Source of the DNA: Closterium sp. NIES-65
Lineage: Eukaryota > Streptophyta > Zygnematophyceae > Desmidiales > Closteriaceae
Direction: 5' to 3'
Assembly: GCA_948144175.1 (NCBI GenBank)
Contig: CANXME010002096.1
Location: 558,001-622,000 of the forward strand
Length of the DNA stretch: 64,000 bases
The notes under the pieces were generated by a model that saw nothing but the letters and a program-made list of their open reading frames with translations, made no database searches and was not told the origin of the DNA. Shown here piece after piece: positions 32,905 to 43,252 of this stretch (the stretch's first letter is position 1; each line of letters begins with the position of its first letter). The translations under genes and the position numbers were made by a program.

Positions 32905-35273
32905 TGTCAGAATGTTATTTGTCTAGCTTGCAGTGGGGTGCTCAATAGTGAGTACAACCCCTTAGGGTTTGCCATTTTGTGTGTCCTGCTGCTTCCTAGT
33001 CCCTCATTCTTCCTTCCAATTCTCCTTCGTAAACCCTAACTCCTAGTTCTAGAGCAAGCCCACCTACCTCCTAGTGTGGGCCTAGGCTACTAAGCCTAGG
33101 CCCCACACCTACTATTCTAACATGGTATCAGAGCCGGCATGATCCTGCCGCCTAGTTCATCGGGCCCACCACCTACTTCCGCTGCCGTACTATCCGCCGC
33201 GCGCCCCGTGGTGCGCGGCATTGCATTTTCATCCCGCCACGCGCTTCGAACGCGTGGCGGCTTTTTCTGCCCACCGCGCGCTCGGGGCGCGCGGCGGTTT
33301 TCTCGTCCGTCGGAGCGCCCTCGAGGGGGCCTGCGCGCTGCCTTCCCCGCTGCTCGTCACGGCGCCCCCTGCGGGACCCGCGCGGCGTCGCCCTACTCGT
33401 CGCGACGTCCGTGCGGGACCCGCGGGGCGTCGCCCCTGCTCGTCGTGACGCCCCCTGCGAAACCCGCGCGGCGTCGCCCTGCTCGTCGCGACGTCCGTGC
33501 GGGACCCGCGGGGCGTCGCCCCTGCTCGTCGCGACGCCCCCTGTGGGACCCGCGGGGCGTCGCCCCTGCTCGTCGCGACGCCCCCTGCGGGACCCGCGGG
33601 GCGCCGTCAGATCCTGCAGCAGCAGCCCCCGCCGCCCTGCAGCAGCAGCAGCCGCCGCCAGGCCTGCAGCCGCCGCCAGAGCCTGCAGCAGCAGCCGCCG
33701 CCGAGCCTGCAGCAGCAGCCGCCGCCAGGCCTGCAGCAGCTGCCGCCACCGAGCCTGCAGCAGCAGCCGCCGCTCTACCAGCAGCAGCAGCCGCCGCCGC
33801 TCTGCCGCAGCAGCCACCGCCGCCCAGCAGCAGCAGCCGCCGCCAGAGCCTGCAGCAGCAGCCGCCGCCAGAGCCTGCAGCAGCAGACGCCCCTGGAGCT
33901 GCCCGCCACTGCAGCAGCCGCCCCTGGTGCAGCCGCCGCTGGTACAGCTGCCCCTGGTCCCTGGAGCAGCCGACCCTGCAGCAGCCGCCCCTGGTCCCTG
34001 GAGCGGCCGCCCGTGCAGGAGCCGCCCCTGGCCCCTGGAGCAGCAGCCCCTGCAGCAGCCGCCCCTGGACCTCAGAAGCCGCCCCTGGACCCGGTACGCT
34101 CTGTGCTGCCTGTGCCTGTTGCTACCCGTGCCTGTGCTGCCCTGTGCTGCCTGTGCCTGTTGCTGCCTGTGCCTGTGCTGCCCGTGCCTGTGCTGCCCGT
34201 GCCTGTGCTGCCCGTGCTTGTGCTGCCTGTGCCTGTTGCTGCCCGTGCCTGTGCTGCCCTGTGCTGCCCGTGCCTGTGCTGCCTGTGCCTGTTGCTGCCC
34301 GTGCCTGTGCTGCCCTGTGCTGCATGTGCCTGGTGCTGCTCGTGCCGCGCGCTCGCGCCCTCGTGCGCTCTGCTACTGTCTGCGCCCTCGTGCGCACTGT
34401 TTCTGCTCTCCCCCCCCCCCCCCCCCCCCCCCCTTTGCGGGTATGGGGGTGGCTGGTGTGCATTCCTCCCTTTGCTCCTCCTCCTCCTTCGTCTCCCACT
34501 GCTGCAGCTGTCGCTGAGGGGGGTGGTTGTGTGGGAGACTGGGGTTTAGGGTTTAAGGGGGGTGCGTGGGACTGGAGCTAGCGGTGTAGCAGCGGGTGTG
34601 TGTCAGGGGGGTGGGACTGTTTGGGGAAGCTGCATGGAAGTTGCCGTACTGTTGTCCGCAGCACCTGTAGTCCGGGGCGCTGTCCCGGTAGCCCAGTGAG
34701 CTAGACTTCTACGCCAGCCGCCCGTGGGTCCGTTGCTCGTCTGCCGCTACTTTAGCCGCGGGGCCTATTACTCCTGTAGTCCGGGCGCTTAGTCCGGTAG
34801 CCGCTGTGCCAGTCTGCCTCCTGTTGCCCGTGTGTCTGCAGCTTCAGCCGTCTCCTCCTATCTCCTCTCCCCTCACTCTCTCTCCTCCTCCTCACTTGCC
34901 CGTTGTGACTACCACTAGCTGTGCTCATAATTCTTAACTTTAAACTATTGCTTCTTTAACTTGTGCTCAGAATGTGTGGTGACATTGTGATCCACCCTGA
35001 GCTTGTACTGCTTTGCCTGCTCTGCTAATTACACCCCACTTTGGCTATGGGGGTGTGTCAGAATGTTATTTGTCTAGCTTGCAGTGGGGTGCTCAATAGT
35101 GAGTACAACCCCTTAGGGTTTGCCATTTTGTGTGTCCTGCTGCTTCCTAGTCCCTCATTCTTCCTTCCAATTCTCCTTCGTAAACCCTAACTCCTAGTTC
35201 TAGAGCAAGCCCACCTACCTCCTAGTGTGGGCCTAGGCTACTAAGCCTAGGCCCCACACCTACTATTCTAACA
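32905..35273 (+). mobile_element. Non-autonomous LTR element with identical LTRs (2.37 kb), looks whole
   Basis: 218-bp LTRs at 32905-33122 and 35056-35273 are identical by eye. The target repeat CGGGG is at 32900-32904 and 35274-35278. The primer site TGGTATCAGAGCC (33123-33135) is the best Met match in the window, and CTATGGGGGTG precedes the 3' LTR. The interior has the GGGCCCACC box (33162), about six 43-44-bp units around CTGCTCGTCGCGACGCCCC (33340-33600), a CAGCAGCCGCCGCC stretch, and CCTGTGCTGCC repeats. An ATG 3 bp after the primer site opens 480 codons (33139-34581), but the neighbouring frames are open too and composition is extreme, so I do not call it a gene. It is the youngest insertion here and sits in the integrase region of F. 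Confidence 0.92.
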
Positions 35274-36691
35274 CGGGGCCCCACACGTCCATGTGTAGAG
35301 TCTGCAGCGGAGCCTCTGTCGGAGGAAACTCGGAGGAGTGAGGGGCGGCGCGCTGTCGCCCCTCGACGCAGGGGACGCAGGTAGGGCCAGGTCCCGGAGG
35401 AAGGGGAGGGAGAGACCGAGGAAGACCTGAGACAAGGACATGGGAGGCCATGCCTCGGAGACGAGGCAAGGAGGGGTGACCAAGGCGGTGGTGCCAAAGG
35501 AGAGTCTGGTGGGACAGCAGACGACACAAGCAGGGGGCAGACTCAAGACCAGACCTGGACGCCGCAGCAAACACCTGACTCGACGCAGCTACCTGGGCAG
35601 ACTCAGCAACCGGAGGAGACTCAGTAGTAAGGGTGTACAGGCTCGACCCCGCCCGACGGTGAACGTGGCCAAGAGTGGGCCTCTCCGAGCACACGTGCAG
35701 TGGGTCACTCGCTGACTCGCAGGAGTGAACTTGTCAACCCCTTGATCCTGTAGGTCTGCTCCACTCCCCAAGTTCGTAGAGAACGAGGGGAGGTAGAGAC
35801 CAGACAGGGTGCCAGAGGGGGCTGCAGGGCACGGAAGGACAGTGGAGAAGCTAGCAAGGACAGGACCCCCAGAGGGGTCTCCCAGGGAGACTGCAACTGG
35901 CCGAAAAAGCGGCGTAAGAGTGGTGCGGTCTCGAAAGAAGGAGCGGGACGCACTCGAGTCCAGGGTGAAGGTGTGGAAGGCTTGAGCCGACGTAGTACCT
36001 GAGAGAGCAGACTCACCAGCACCTAGGGCGGCAGACGCACCGGCACCTGGGGCAGTAGACGCACTAGCACCTAAAGTAGCAGCCTCACCAGCACCTAGCG
36101 CTGCAGCCTCAATGCCCGGGTGAGGCGGTACACACAGGTCACAGGCACCCTCAACACTATCAGCAACAGCATACATGGCAGCAAGAATAGCATCAAAGTC
36201 AAGATCAAAGATAGCAACCCCGACATTAGCGAGATCTCCCCAGCAAGGGATCTCTGACGCCTCAGGGAACTGGCGACGCCACGCGTCCGTCAGGCGACCA
36301 AAGCAGCGCTGGGTGGAGTGCGGGCCTCCGCACTGCTCACTAGTGCGGTCGCCGGTAAGGAGAACGTAAGAGCAGGGACCAAAACCCCCACCGCGCTGGC
36401 GTGTAGTGTACCACTCACAAAGCTGCTGAGGGGACAGGGTCACACCACTCCGCTGCTGCTGCTAGCGCTGACCACCACCGGCGCCACTCCTCTGCGCAGA
36501 GTCGCGACTCGCTCCACCACCGCCGCCTCCGCCGCCGCCGCCTCCGCCGCCTCCGCCGCCTCCTCCACCTCCGCCTCCTCCACTACCTCCGCCGCCTCCG
36601 CTCCCTCCGCCACCTCCACCGCCTCCGCCGCCTCCACTACTGCCACCCCCGCCGCCACCCCCGGCACCACCGCCGCCACCCCCGGCACTAC

Positions 36692-37867
36692 TGTCAACGG
36701 GAGTTGGGTATTGGCCCCGTCCTCGCTTGGGCGGAGCCGACTTCGTGGTCGGGTGTGAGGGGAGCAGCCGGCCTTCAGCAGTGGGTGAGCTGGTCGACGA
36801 GGAGGTCGACCTGCACGGGGGACCACTGCACGGGCGCCGACTTCAGGGTGGCGCCGACTTCAGGGAGGTCGACTTGGGTGTCGACCTGCGGAGGACGTCA
36901 ACTTGGTGACGTCAACTTGGGGAAGCCGACTTCGGCAATCGGCTAACGGACTGCTGGTCGACCTGTTAAGTGGTCGACTGGACCTGGTGGTCGACGAAGG
37001 AGGGGCCGACGTCGACCTCGACTCAGGACGCCGAACAGTTGGGCGTTGAGTAGCGGGGCGTCAACTTCGTGACGCCAGTTTCGGGTGGCCGACGTGGGTG
37101 GTCGGCCGACGACTGTGCTGGTCGACGAGGAGCAGGTCGACCAGGAGTGCTGGTCGACGAGGAGATGGTCGACCAGAGGGGATGTCGACCTGGAGGAGGT
37201 CGACCGATGGTGTCGTCGACCTGGTGAGGTCGACGTGGAGGTGGTCGTTGACTTGGGAGGTCGACGGGCACGTACGGGAGCTGCTGGTCGACGTGGTTGC
37301 CTGGTCGACCAGGTTACCTGGGTGACGAAGTGCTGCGGAGGAGTGCGACGGTCGCCCAGGTGAAGTTGGCGAGCCCGACCTCGGTGGTGGTATCCCGAGG
37401 TCGACGTGGCCGATCAGAGGCAGTCGTCAGCTCGAGGTTGACGTGGTGTTGTGCGCTGTGTAGGTGACGAGACTCTGCACGCCAATCACCTGCACGCAAC
37501 TGCGAAGCAGGGTGCACTGCTGTCCTGCGTGAGCAACGCTGTCACGCCGTCAACCTGTGACGTTGGCACGCCGTCGACCTTGCCTTGCTGGAGCGCGGTC
37601 GACCAAGTCGTGCTGGAGCACGGTCGACCAAGCTGCGTTGGCAGTTGGCCGACCTGAATGCTTGCTCTGATGTAGTCTTGCTGTGCCAACTTCATTGTAC
37701 CATTGTTCTGAACCTTTTTCCTAGTAAAAACTCTTGCCAATTTTCCCCGTGAACTAGCAAGTAGTGTGTGCACAAGGAAAACGACTAAGGACTAACGAAC
37801 GCAGAGATCACACGAGCACACGTGCCTAGCCCGTAGCCTAGCTCCCGTTGCTGCAGTTATCTCCGCA
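36692..37867 (+). repeat. Copia D 5' LTR
   Basis: TGTCAACGG...TCTCCGCA, 1176 bp, with about 23 GTCGAC palindromes by eye, many as GGTCGACC or TGGTCGAC. Confidence 0.95.
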
Positions 37868-37973
37868 TGGTGCGGTGAGCGTGGAACGAACACGACTTAC
37901 CTTTCAGTCAGGTCGACGTAGACACCACTTACCTATTTCGTAGTTGCAGGCCGGCAACTGTGCGGTAGTCACT

Positions 37974-40900
37974 ATGGTAGGAGCCGTAGGTGACGCGGGG
38001 GTGGTGGACACCCTAGAGGCACGGTTGGAGAACGCGAGGAGGAAGCACGAGGCCAATGAGTATGGCGACTTGCCCTGGCCGGTCGTCGAGGCTGGACTCC
38101 GCTCCATGTGGGCGACGGAGCACCCGTCTCGACCTGCCTCTCCTCGTCTGGTGAACAACGAAGGCGGCGTCGACGTGGGCGTCAACGCCGGTGGAGGTCA
38201 GGTCGGCAGCAGTGTGGGAGGCACGTCGAGGCAACGAGGTGTGATACACGCCGGTGAAGTCGGCGGCGTTCAGGCGCGAGGGATGCAGTCGTCGGCGACT
38301 GCAGGCTCTTCGCGGGGTGACGTCGGAGGTCGACGGAGTGGGGTGTCGCCGATGTCGGCGTCCCAGGTGACGGCAGGTGGGATTGCGCCGAGCTACGGCT
38401 ACTTCAAGTTTACGCCGGACAGGATCTCGGTCACCCCTCCGCTGGTCGGTCGACCCGACATTCTCACCTGGAAGGAAGCCATCGAGCCCCAGCTAGAGAT
38501 GGCCGGGCTGATCGGCTTCGCCCGAGGGACCGTGGCGACGCCGGGGGAGCACCACCCCGACCTGCGTGCGGAGTTTCGCGCCGTGCAGCTGTTGACCTTC
38601 ACGGTCATCTCGCGGTGCTGCTCGCCGGGCGTGCAGATCGCCTTGAAGTGGTGCCGGGAGTACCTCGACGCCGGCCACCGGGCGTGGCACTTCATTGAGT
38701 CGACGTACCAAGTCACCGACGACCTGTTCATCGCCCAGCTGGAGGGACAGCTGACGCAGCTGCGTATGGGCGACGAGGAGAGTGCGACCGACTACTGCAA
38801 CCGAGCCAGGCGAATTCTCGCCACCATCAGGATGGCCGGCGCGCAGTACTCCACGGCGTCGTACATCACCCATGTCATGCAGGGACTGTCTAGCAGCTAT
38901 AACCTCCTGAAGCGGCTGTCTATGGCGCCGAGCACGAGGGCGACGCTCAACGAGGACAACCTGACCTCGTACATCCTGCAGGACGAGGCGATGCAGGAGG
39001 CTGAGCGATCGCAGGAGCTCTTGGCGCAGGCCAACTTCGTCGCTCCGGCAAAGCAAGGAGGCCGACCAGGACAGCGCGGACAGTCTGGTGGCGGCGAGAG
39101 CGGTGGCTGGAAGTCGACCAAGGAGGTCGAGAAGAAGTCGACCAAGGACGGCGGGCGAGGAGGAGGAGGTCGACGTCGGGAGTGCTGGATCTGCCACAGC
39201 CCCGATCACCTCTCCTTCGATTGTCCCGACCGCAGTGACTCCGACGACGACGACAAGGGCAGCCGCGGGAGGTCTGGCAGCCGTCGTCCTCGTCGTGGAG
39301 GAAATCATCCGCGCAAGGAGAAACAGTCGACCAAGGCATCGACTTCGGCGAAGGACGCCGACTCTGTTGCAGGCGGCAAGGGGCGAGACGACAAGATGGC
39401 GTCGTGCTCGCTGGTCGGCGTCGTGGAGCCGACCATCTCTCTGGCGCCGGAGGCCGGAGAGGACTTCCAGGCGGTGGCGGCGGCTGTGCAGGCGAACCCG
39501 GCGGTGGTCCTGCTCGACAGCGGTTGCTCCCACCACCTGATGGGAACGAAGGAAGCCTTCGTCGACCTGCAGCCGAGTGGCTCCATCAAGCACGTGCGCG
39601 GCTTTAATGGGGCGCTGCAGGACGTTCAGGGCCGTGGCACCGTCTCCCTGCAAGGAGAGGCCGGGAAGGAGGTGCTCATCCCCGACGTGCTGTACGTCCC
39701 GGGTGTGCGGGCCAACCTGCTGTCGGCCGGCCAGCTGAAGGAGCACGGCGTGAAGCTGCAGGAGGACGGCGACGGCATGCTGCTCGTCTCGGCAGCAGGG
39801 GAGGTGCTTGGGCGGGCGACGTACTCTGGGCGAGTCCTCTGCACCGACCTGCGTCCCTGCGCGACGAGGTCGACGCCGCCCACGTCGGAGGTGGTGGCTC
39901 TGCGGGCGATCGTCTCGAAGACGAAGTCGACGCCGGACCGGATGCATGCGAGACTTGCACATGTCGGCATGGACACCATACGGAGCTCAGCGAAGAACGA
40001 GGTCGCCACTGGGCTGGACCTCAAGTCGGCGACGGACGCCGACTCCCCGTGTGTCTCGTGCGTCGGCGGGAAGCTGGCGCGACACACCTTCCCCGACCAA
40101 GGCTCCGACGCCGATGATGTGCTGGCCGTCGTGCATGTCGACCTGTGCGGGCCATTTCGCGTGGCTGCCAAGGATGGCAGCCTGTACTTCTTGTTGCTGA
40201 AGGACCGCAAGACCCGCTACGTGTGGGTGAAGCCGGTCACCAAGAAGTCAGATGCGTTGCCGGCGTTCGTGCAGTGGCTGGCAGTGGCTGAGCGGCAGAC
40301 GAAGAGGTCGGTATTAATGCTGCGCTCTGACCGGGGAGGGGAGTTCCTCGGGAAGCAGTTCACCGACTTCGTGAACGGCAAGGGGATCGTCCACGACCTG
40401 ACCTGCCCATACACCCCGCAGCAGAACGGCATGGCGGAGCGGGAGATGAGGACGGTGGTGGAGTCGGTGCGGACAATGCTGCTGCACATGGGCGTGCAGC
40501 ACCACTGGTGGCACCTCGCTCTCCGCCAGGCCGTCTGGGTCCGCAACTGCCTTGAGAGGTCGGCGCTGCCGCCGGGGACGACGCCGTACCAACTGCTGAC
40601 CGGGAAGAAGCCCGACTTGTCGCTGGCGCGGGTGTGGGGCTGCATGGCGCAGTTCTTAGTCACCGAGCAGCAGCGTGGTGGGAAGCTGCAGCCAAAGGCC
40701 AGGTGGGGCCTGCACCTTGGCGTGTCGGCGGCGAGCAAGGGCTGGGAGCTCCTCGACGTCGACGCCGACCGGGTGGTCACCACGTCGGATGTGGTGTTCT
40801 ACGAGGAGCTGTCGCTGGCCGAATGGAAGACGGAGTACGGGTCGGTGTCCGGCCGCTCGTCGCCCACCCCGCCCTCTGACACCTCGTCGGCGACGCTGCC

Positions 40901-43124
40901 ACTGCTTGCCGAGGTCGGTGAGCTTGCTATTACGGACGTCGAGGACGTCCGCCCTACCCCTCCCCCTCCGACCCCCGCCCCTCCCCTCGTGGCCGACCTG
41001 CGTGGGCTGACCTCGGTGTCGGCCTCCGGCGATGTGGGGAGTAGTGGGATGTCGCCTTCGGCTAAGTGCATCGCCGGTGGCCGACGTGACGAGCGGCAGG
41101 TCGACGTGGGATTGCAGTCGACGTCGACAGGGGAGGAGCAGGTCAAGAAGCAGGTCGAGGACCAGCGGCCGACAAAGGAGCAGGCAGCAGTGACGCCGAC
41201 CAAGGAGCAGTCGGCGACCGGGCAGTCGGCAGGGGAGCCGACCATAGGGGAGAAGTCGGCTGGGACGCCGGCTGAGGAGCAGCAGGACGCCGAGGGCAGC
41301 GACAACAGCAACAATGGAGGGGACGCCGAGGAGGTCCAGCCAGGACCACGGCGTTCAGGCCGACTTCGGAGACCGCCTGAATTCTTCGTCCCCGCTGCCT
41401 TCACCACGGTGTACGACGTGGACAATGAGGCCGACGACCTGCTGTACGACGATGCCGAGGAGGATGAGGAGTTTCCAGAGTTCGACCCCGACATGCTAGC
41501 CGACCCCGAGCAGCGTTGGGACATCTTGACGATGACGGTGAAGGAGGCGTTGGCGAGCTGGAAGGGCCCGGCGGTGAAGGCCGCCATGGAGGAGGAGATT
41601 CGCAGCCTCCTCAACATGGGAACGTGGGAGTTGGTCGAACGTCCGCCGGGAGTGAACGTCATGAAGAACCGGTGGGTGTTGACGACGAAGTACCACGTCG
41701 ACGACACCGTCGAGCGCGAGAAGGCGAGGCTGGTTGTGAAGGGCTTCACGCAGGTGTACGGCGCCGACTACGACGAGACGTTCGCGCCGGTGGGCAGCTA
41801 CGTCACGCTGAGGATCTTCCTCAGCATCGTCGCCGTCCGCAACCTCAACCTGATGCAGCTCGACATGAAGAACGCCTTCTTGCAAAGCAAGCTCGACAGG
41901 GTGCTCTACATGTCCCAGCCGGACTACTTCAACGACGGGACCGGCCGGGTGTGCAAGCTGCTGAAGAGCCTGTACGGGCTAAAGCAGTCGCCGCTGCTAT
42001 GGTACTTGGCGCTCAATGACGTGCTGGTCGGCGCTGGGTGGAAGAAGAGCCAGGTCGACGAGGCTCTCTACTTCAAGGACGGAAAGGACGGAGTGGCCTG
42101 CTGGGTGCTGGTCTACGTCGACGACCTACTTACCGCCAGCAGTAGCGCCGCGATGTTGAAGGAGCTGAAGGGGCTTCTGGAAGCCGCCTTCGAGCTGCGT
42201 GAGATCTCGCCGGTGCGGAAGTACCTCGGGCTAGAGATCGTCCGCGACAAGTCGGCGGGGAAGCTGTGGCTGCACCAGCAGGGCTACGCCGACAAGCTTC
42301 GTAGGCGCTTCATCGACGAGGAGCAGACCGGGCGCACCCCGAAGACGCCGGTCTCGGTCGATGCCTACGCCGAGCTCACGTTCGATGACGAGGAGGCACA
42401 AGAGCGGCAGGAAGAGGAGTACCGGCAGAAGGTCGGCTCGCTGCAGTTCGCGGCGACGACGACGAGGCCGGACATCGCCTTCGCCTGCAGCAAGCTGGGG
42501 AGCGGCCTCACGGTGAGGAGCGACCAGCACTGGCGCGAGGTCGACCGCTGCCTCGCCTACCTCGCCAATACGCGCGACACCGCACTGGAGTGGGGCGGTG
42601 GACCTGAGTCGCTGGAGCTGGTCGGCTACGTGGACGCCGACGACGCTGGTGATAAACAGAACAGGACGAGCACGGGTGGCTACGTGTTCGTCTACGGAGG
42701 GGCTGCAGTCTCCTGGTCGAGCCAGCGCATCAAGTGCGCGACGCTGTCGTCGACCGAGTCGGAGTACGTAGCGGCCACTGAAGCTGGCAAGGAGGGACGC
42801 CGCCTTCGCTTCCTCCTCGCAGAATTCCGGCAACTGGACGCCGGGAAGCCGACTGTCCTGCGAGTGGACAACAAGTCGGCCATCACGGTCGCCGAGGGCA
42901 TGGGGTTGACGGGCAACCTCAAGCACATGGAGCGGCGACAGGCCTGGCTGCAGCACATGGTGAAGCGCGGGAAGTTCTCGCTGCAGTACATCCCAACCGC
43001 TGAGCAGCCGGCCGATTTCCTGACGAAGGCGCTGCACTATCCGGCCTTCAACCGGTGCTCCGTCGCAATCGGTCAGGTGTGCTTGGCCGACGTGAGCGAC
43101 GGCGACAACGACGTGCAGCAGTAG
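37974..43124 (+). CDS. Copia D gag-pol polyprotein (1716 aa)
   Basis: This is the polyprotein that builds the particle and copies and integrates the element. The chosen start is the first ATG (37974) in the frame; the frame is open from 37944 but without an earlier ATG. Domains by approximate residue: gag of the UBN2/copia type (140-370), CCHC zinc knuckle 'CWICHSPDHLSFDC' (403-416), aspartic protease 'LLDSGCSHHLMG' (511), GAG-preintegrase 'HARLAHVGMDTI' (657), integrase with 'DLCGPF' (722), 'SDRGGEF' (784) and 'TPQQNGMAERE' (about 810), an acidic Pro/Ser/Thr-rich linker (960-1130), reverse transcriptase with 'LDMKNAFLQSKLD' and 'YVDDLL' (1235-1480), and RNase H 'GYVDADDAGD' (1550) to the end. 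All main catalytic motifs are visible. Length is usual for single-ORF copia elements. Confidence 0.95.
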   Translation: MVGAVGDAGVVDTLEARLENARRKHEANEYGDLPWPVVEAGLRSMWATEHPSRPASPRLVNNEGGVDVGVNAGGGQVGSSVGGTSRQRGVIHAGEVGGVQARGMQSSATAGSSRGDVGGRRSGVSPMSASQVTAGGIAPSYGYFKFTPDRISVTPPLVGRPDILTWKEAIEPQLEMAGLIGFARGTVATPGEHHPDLRAEFRAVQLLTFTVISRCCSPGVQIALKWCREYLDAGHRAWHFIESTYQVTDDLFIAQLEGQLTQLRMGDEESATDYCNRARRILATIRMAGAQYSTASYITHVMQGLSSSYNLLKRLSMAPSTRATLNEDNLTSYILQDEAMQEAERSQELLAQANFVAPAKQGGRPGQRGQSGGGESGGWKSTKEVEKKSTKDGGRGGGGRRRECWICHSPDHLSFDCPDRSDSDDDDKGSRGRSGSRRPRRGGNHPRKEKQSTKASTSAKDADSVAGGKGRDDKMASCSLVGVVEPTISLAPEAGEDFQAVAAAVQANPAVVLLDSGCSHHLMGTKEAFVDLQPSGSIKHVRGFNGALQDVQGRGTVSLQGEAGKEVLIPDVLYVPGVRANLLSAGQLKEHGVKLQEDGDGMLLVSAAGEVLGRATYSGRVLCTDLRPCATRSTPPTSEVVALRAIVSKTKSTPDRMHARLAHVGMDTIRSSAKNEVATGLDLKSATDADSPCVSCVGGKLARHTFPDQGSDADDVLAVVHVDLCGPFRVAAKDGSLYFLLLKDRKTRYVWVKPVTKKSDALPAFVQWLAVAERQTKRSVLMLRSDRGGEFLGKQFTDFVNGKGIVHDLTCPYTPQQNGMAEREMRTVVESVRTMLLHMGVQHHWWHLALRQAVWVRNCLERSALPPGTTPYQLLTGKKPDLSLARVWGCMAQFLVTEQQRGGKLQPKARWGLHLGVSAASKGWELLDVDADRVVTTSDVVFYEELSLAEWKTEYGSVSGRSSPTPPSDTSSATLPLLAEVGELAITDVEDVRPTPPPPTPAPPLVADLRGLTSVSASGDVGSSGMSPSAKCIAGGRRDERQVDVGLQSTSTGEEQVKKQVEDQRPTKEQAAVTPTKEQSATGQSAGEPTIGEKSAGTPAEEQQDAEGSDNSNNGGDAEEVQPGPRRSGRLRRPPEFFVPAAFTTVYDVDNEADDLLYDDAEEDEEFPEFDPDMLADPEQRWDILTMTVKEALASWKGPAVKAAMEEEIRSLLNMGTWELVERPPGVNVMKNRWVLTTKYHVDDTVEREKARLVVKGFTQVYGADYDETFAPVGSYVTLRIFLSIVAVRNLNLMQLDMKNAFLQSKLDRVLYMSQPDYFNDGTGRVCKLLKSLYGLKQSPLLWYLALNDVLVGAGWKKSQVDEALYFKDGKDGVACWVLVYVDDLLTASSSAAMLKELKGLLEAAFELREISPVRKYLGLEIVRDKSAGKLWLHQQGYADKLRRRFIDEEQTGRTPKTPVSVDAYAELTFDDEEAQERQEEEYRQKVGSLQFAATTTRPDIAFACSKLGSGLTVRSDQHWREVDRCLAYLANTRDTALEWGGGPESLELVGYVDADDAGDKQNRTSTGGYVFVYGGAAVSWSSQRIKCATLSSTESEYVAATEAGKEGRRLRFLLAEFRQLDAGKPTVLRVDNKSAITVAEGMGLTGNLKHMERRQAWLQHMVKRGKFSLQYIPTAEQPADFLTKALHYPAFNRCSVAIGQVCLADVSDGDNDVQQ

Positions 43125-43252
43125 GTGCCATGCCCTCTTGCATGGCTGGTGCGGTGACCAGCGTGCTGTGTGTTGGGTGCACGCTGACGGGCTATTCTCG
43201 GAGCTCTACTGCCGTGTGGGCTGGGGGCCCAAGCGTGAACGCGGCAGGGGAG

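Noticed and set aside
33139-34581. 480-codon frame in the element at 32905 as a protein gene
   Set aside because: Extreme Ala/Pro/Gln/Cys composition, neighbouring frames equally open, repeat period not a multiple of three. No codon or domain evidence.
38493-39962. 489-codon minus-strand frame
   Set aside because: Antisense shadow of the copia D gag-pol frame in GC-rich DNA.
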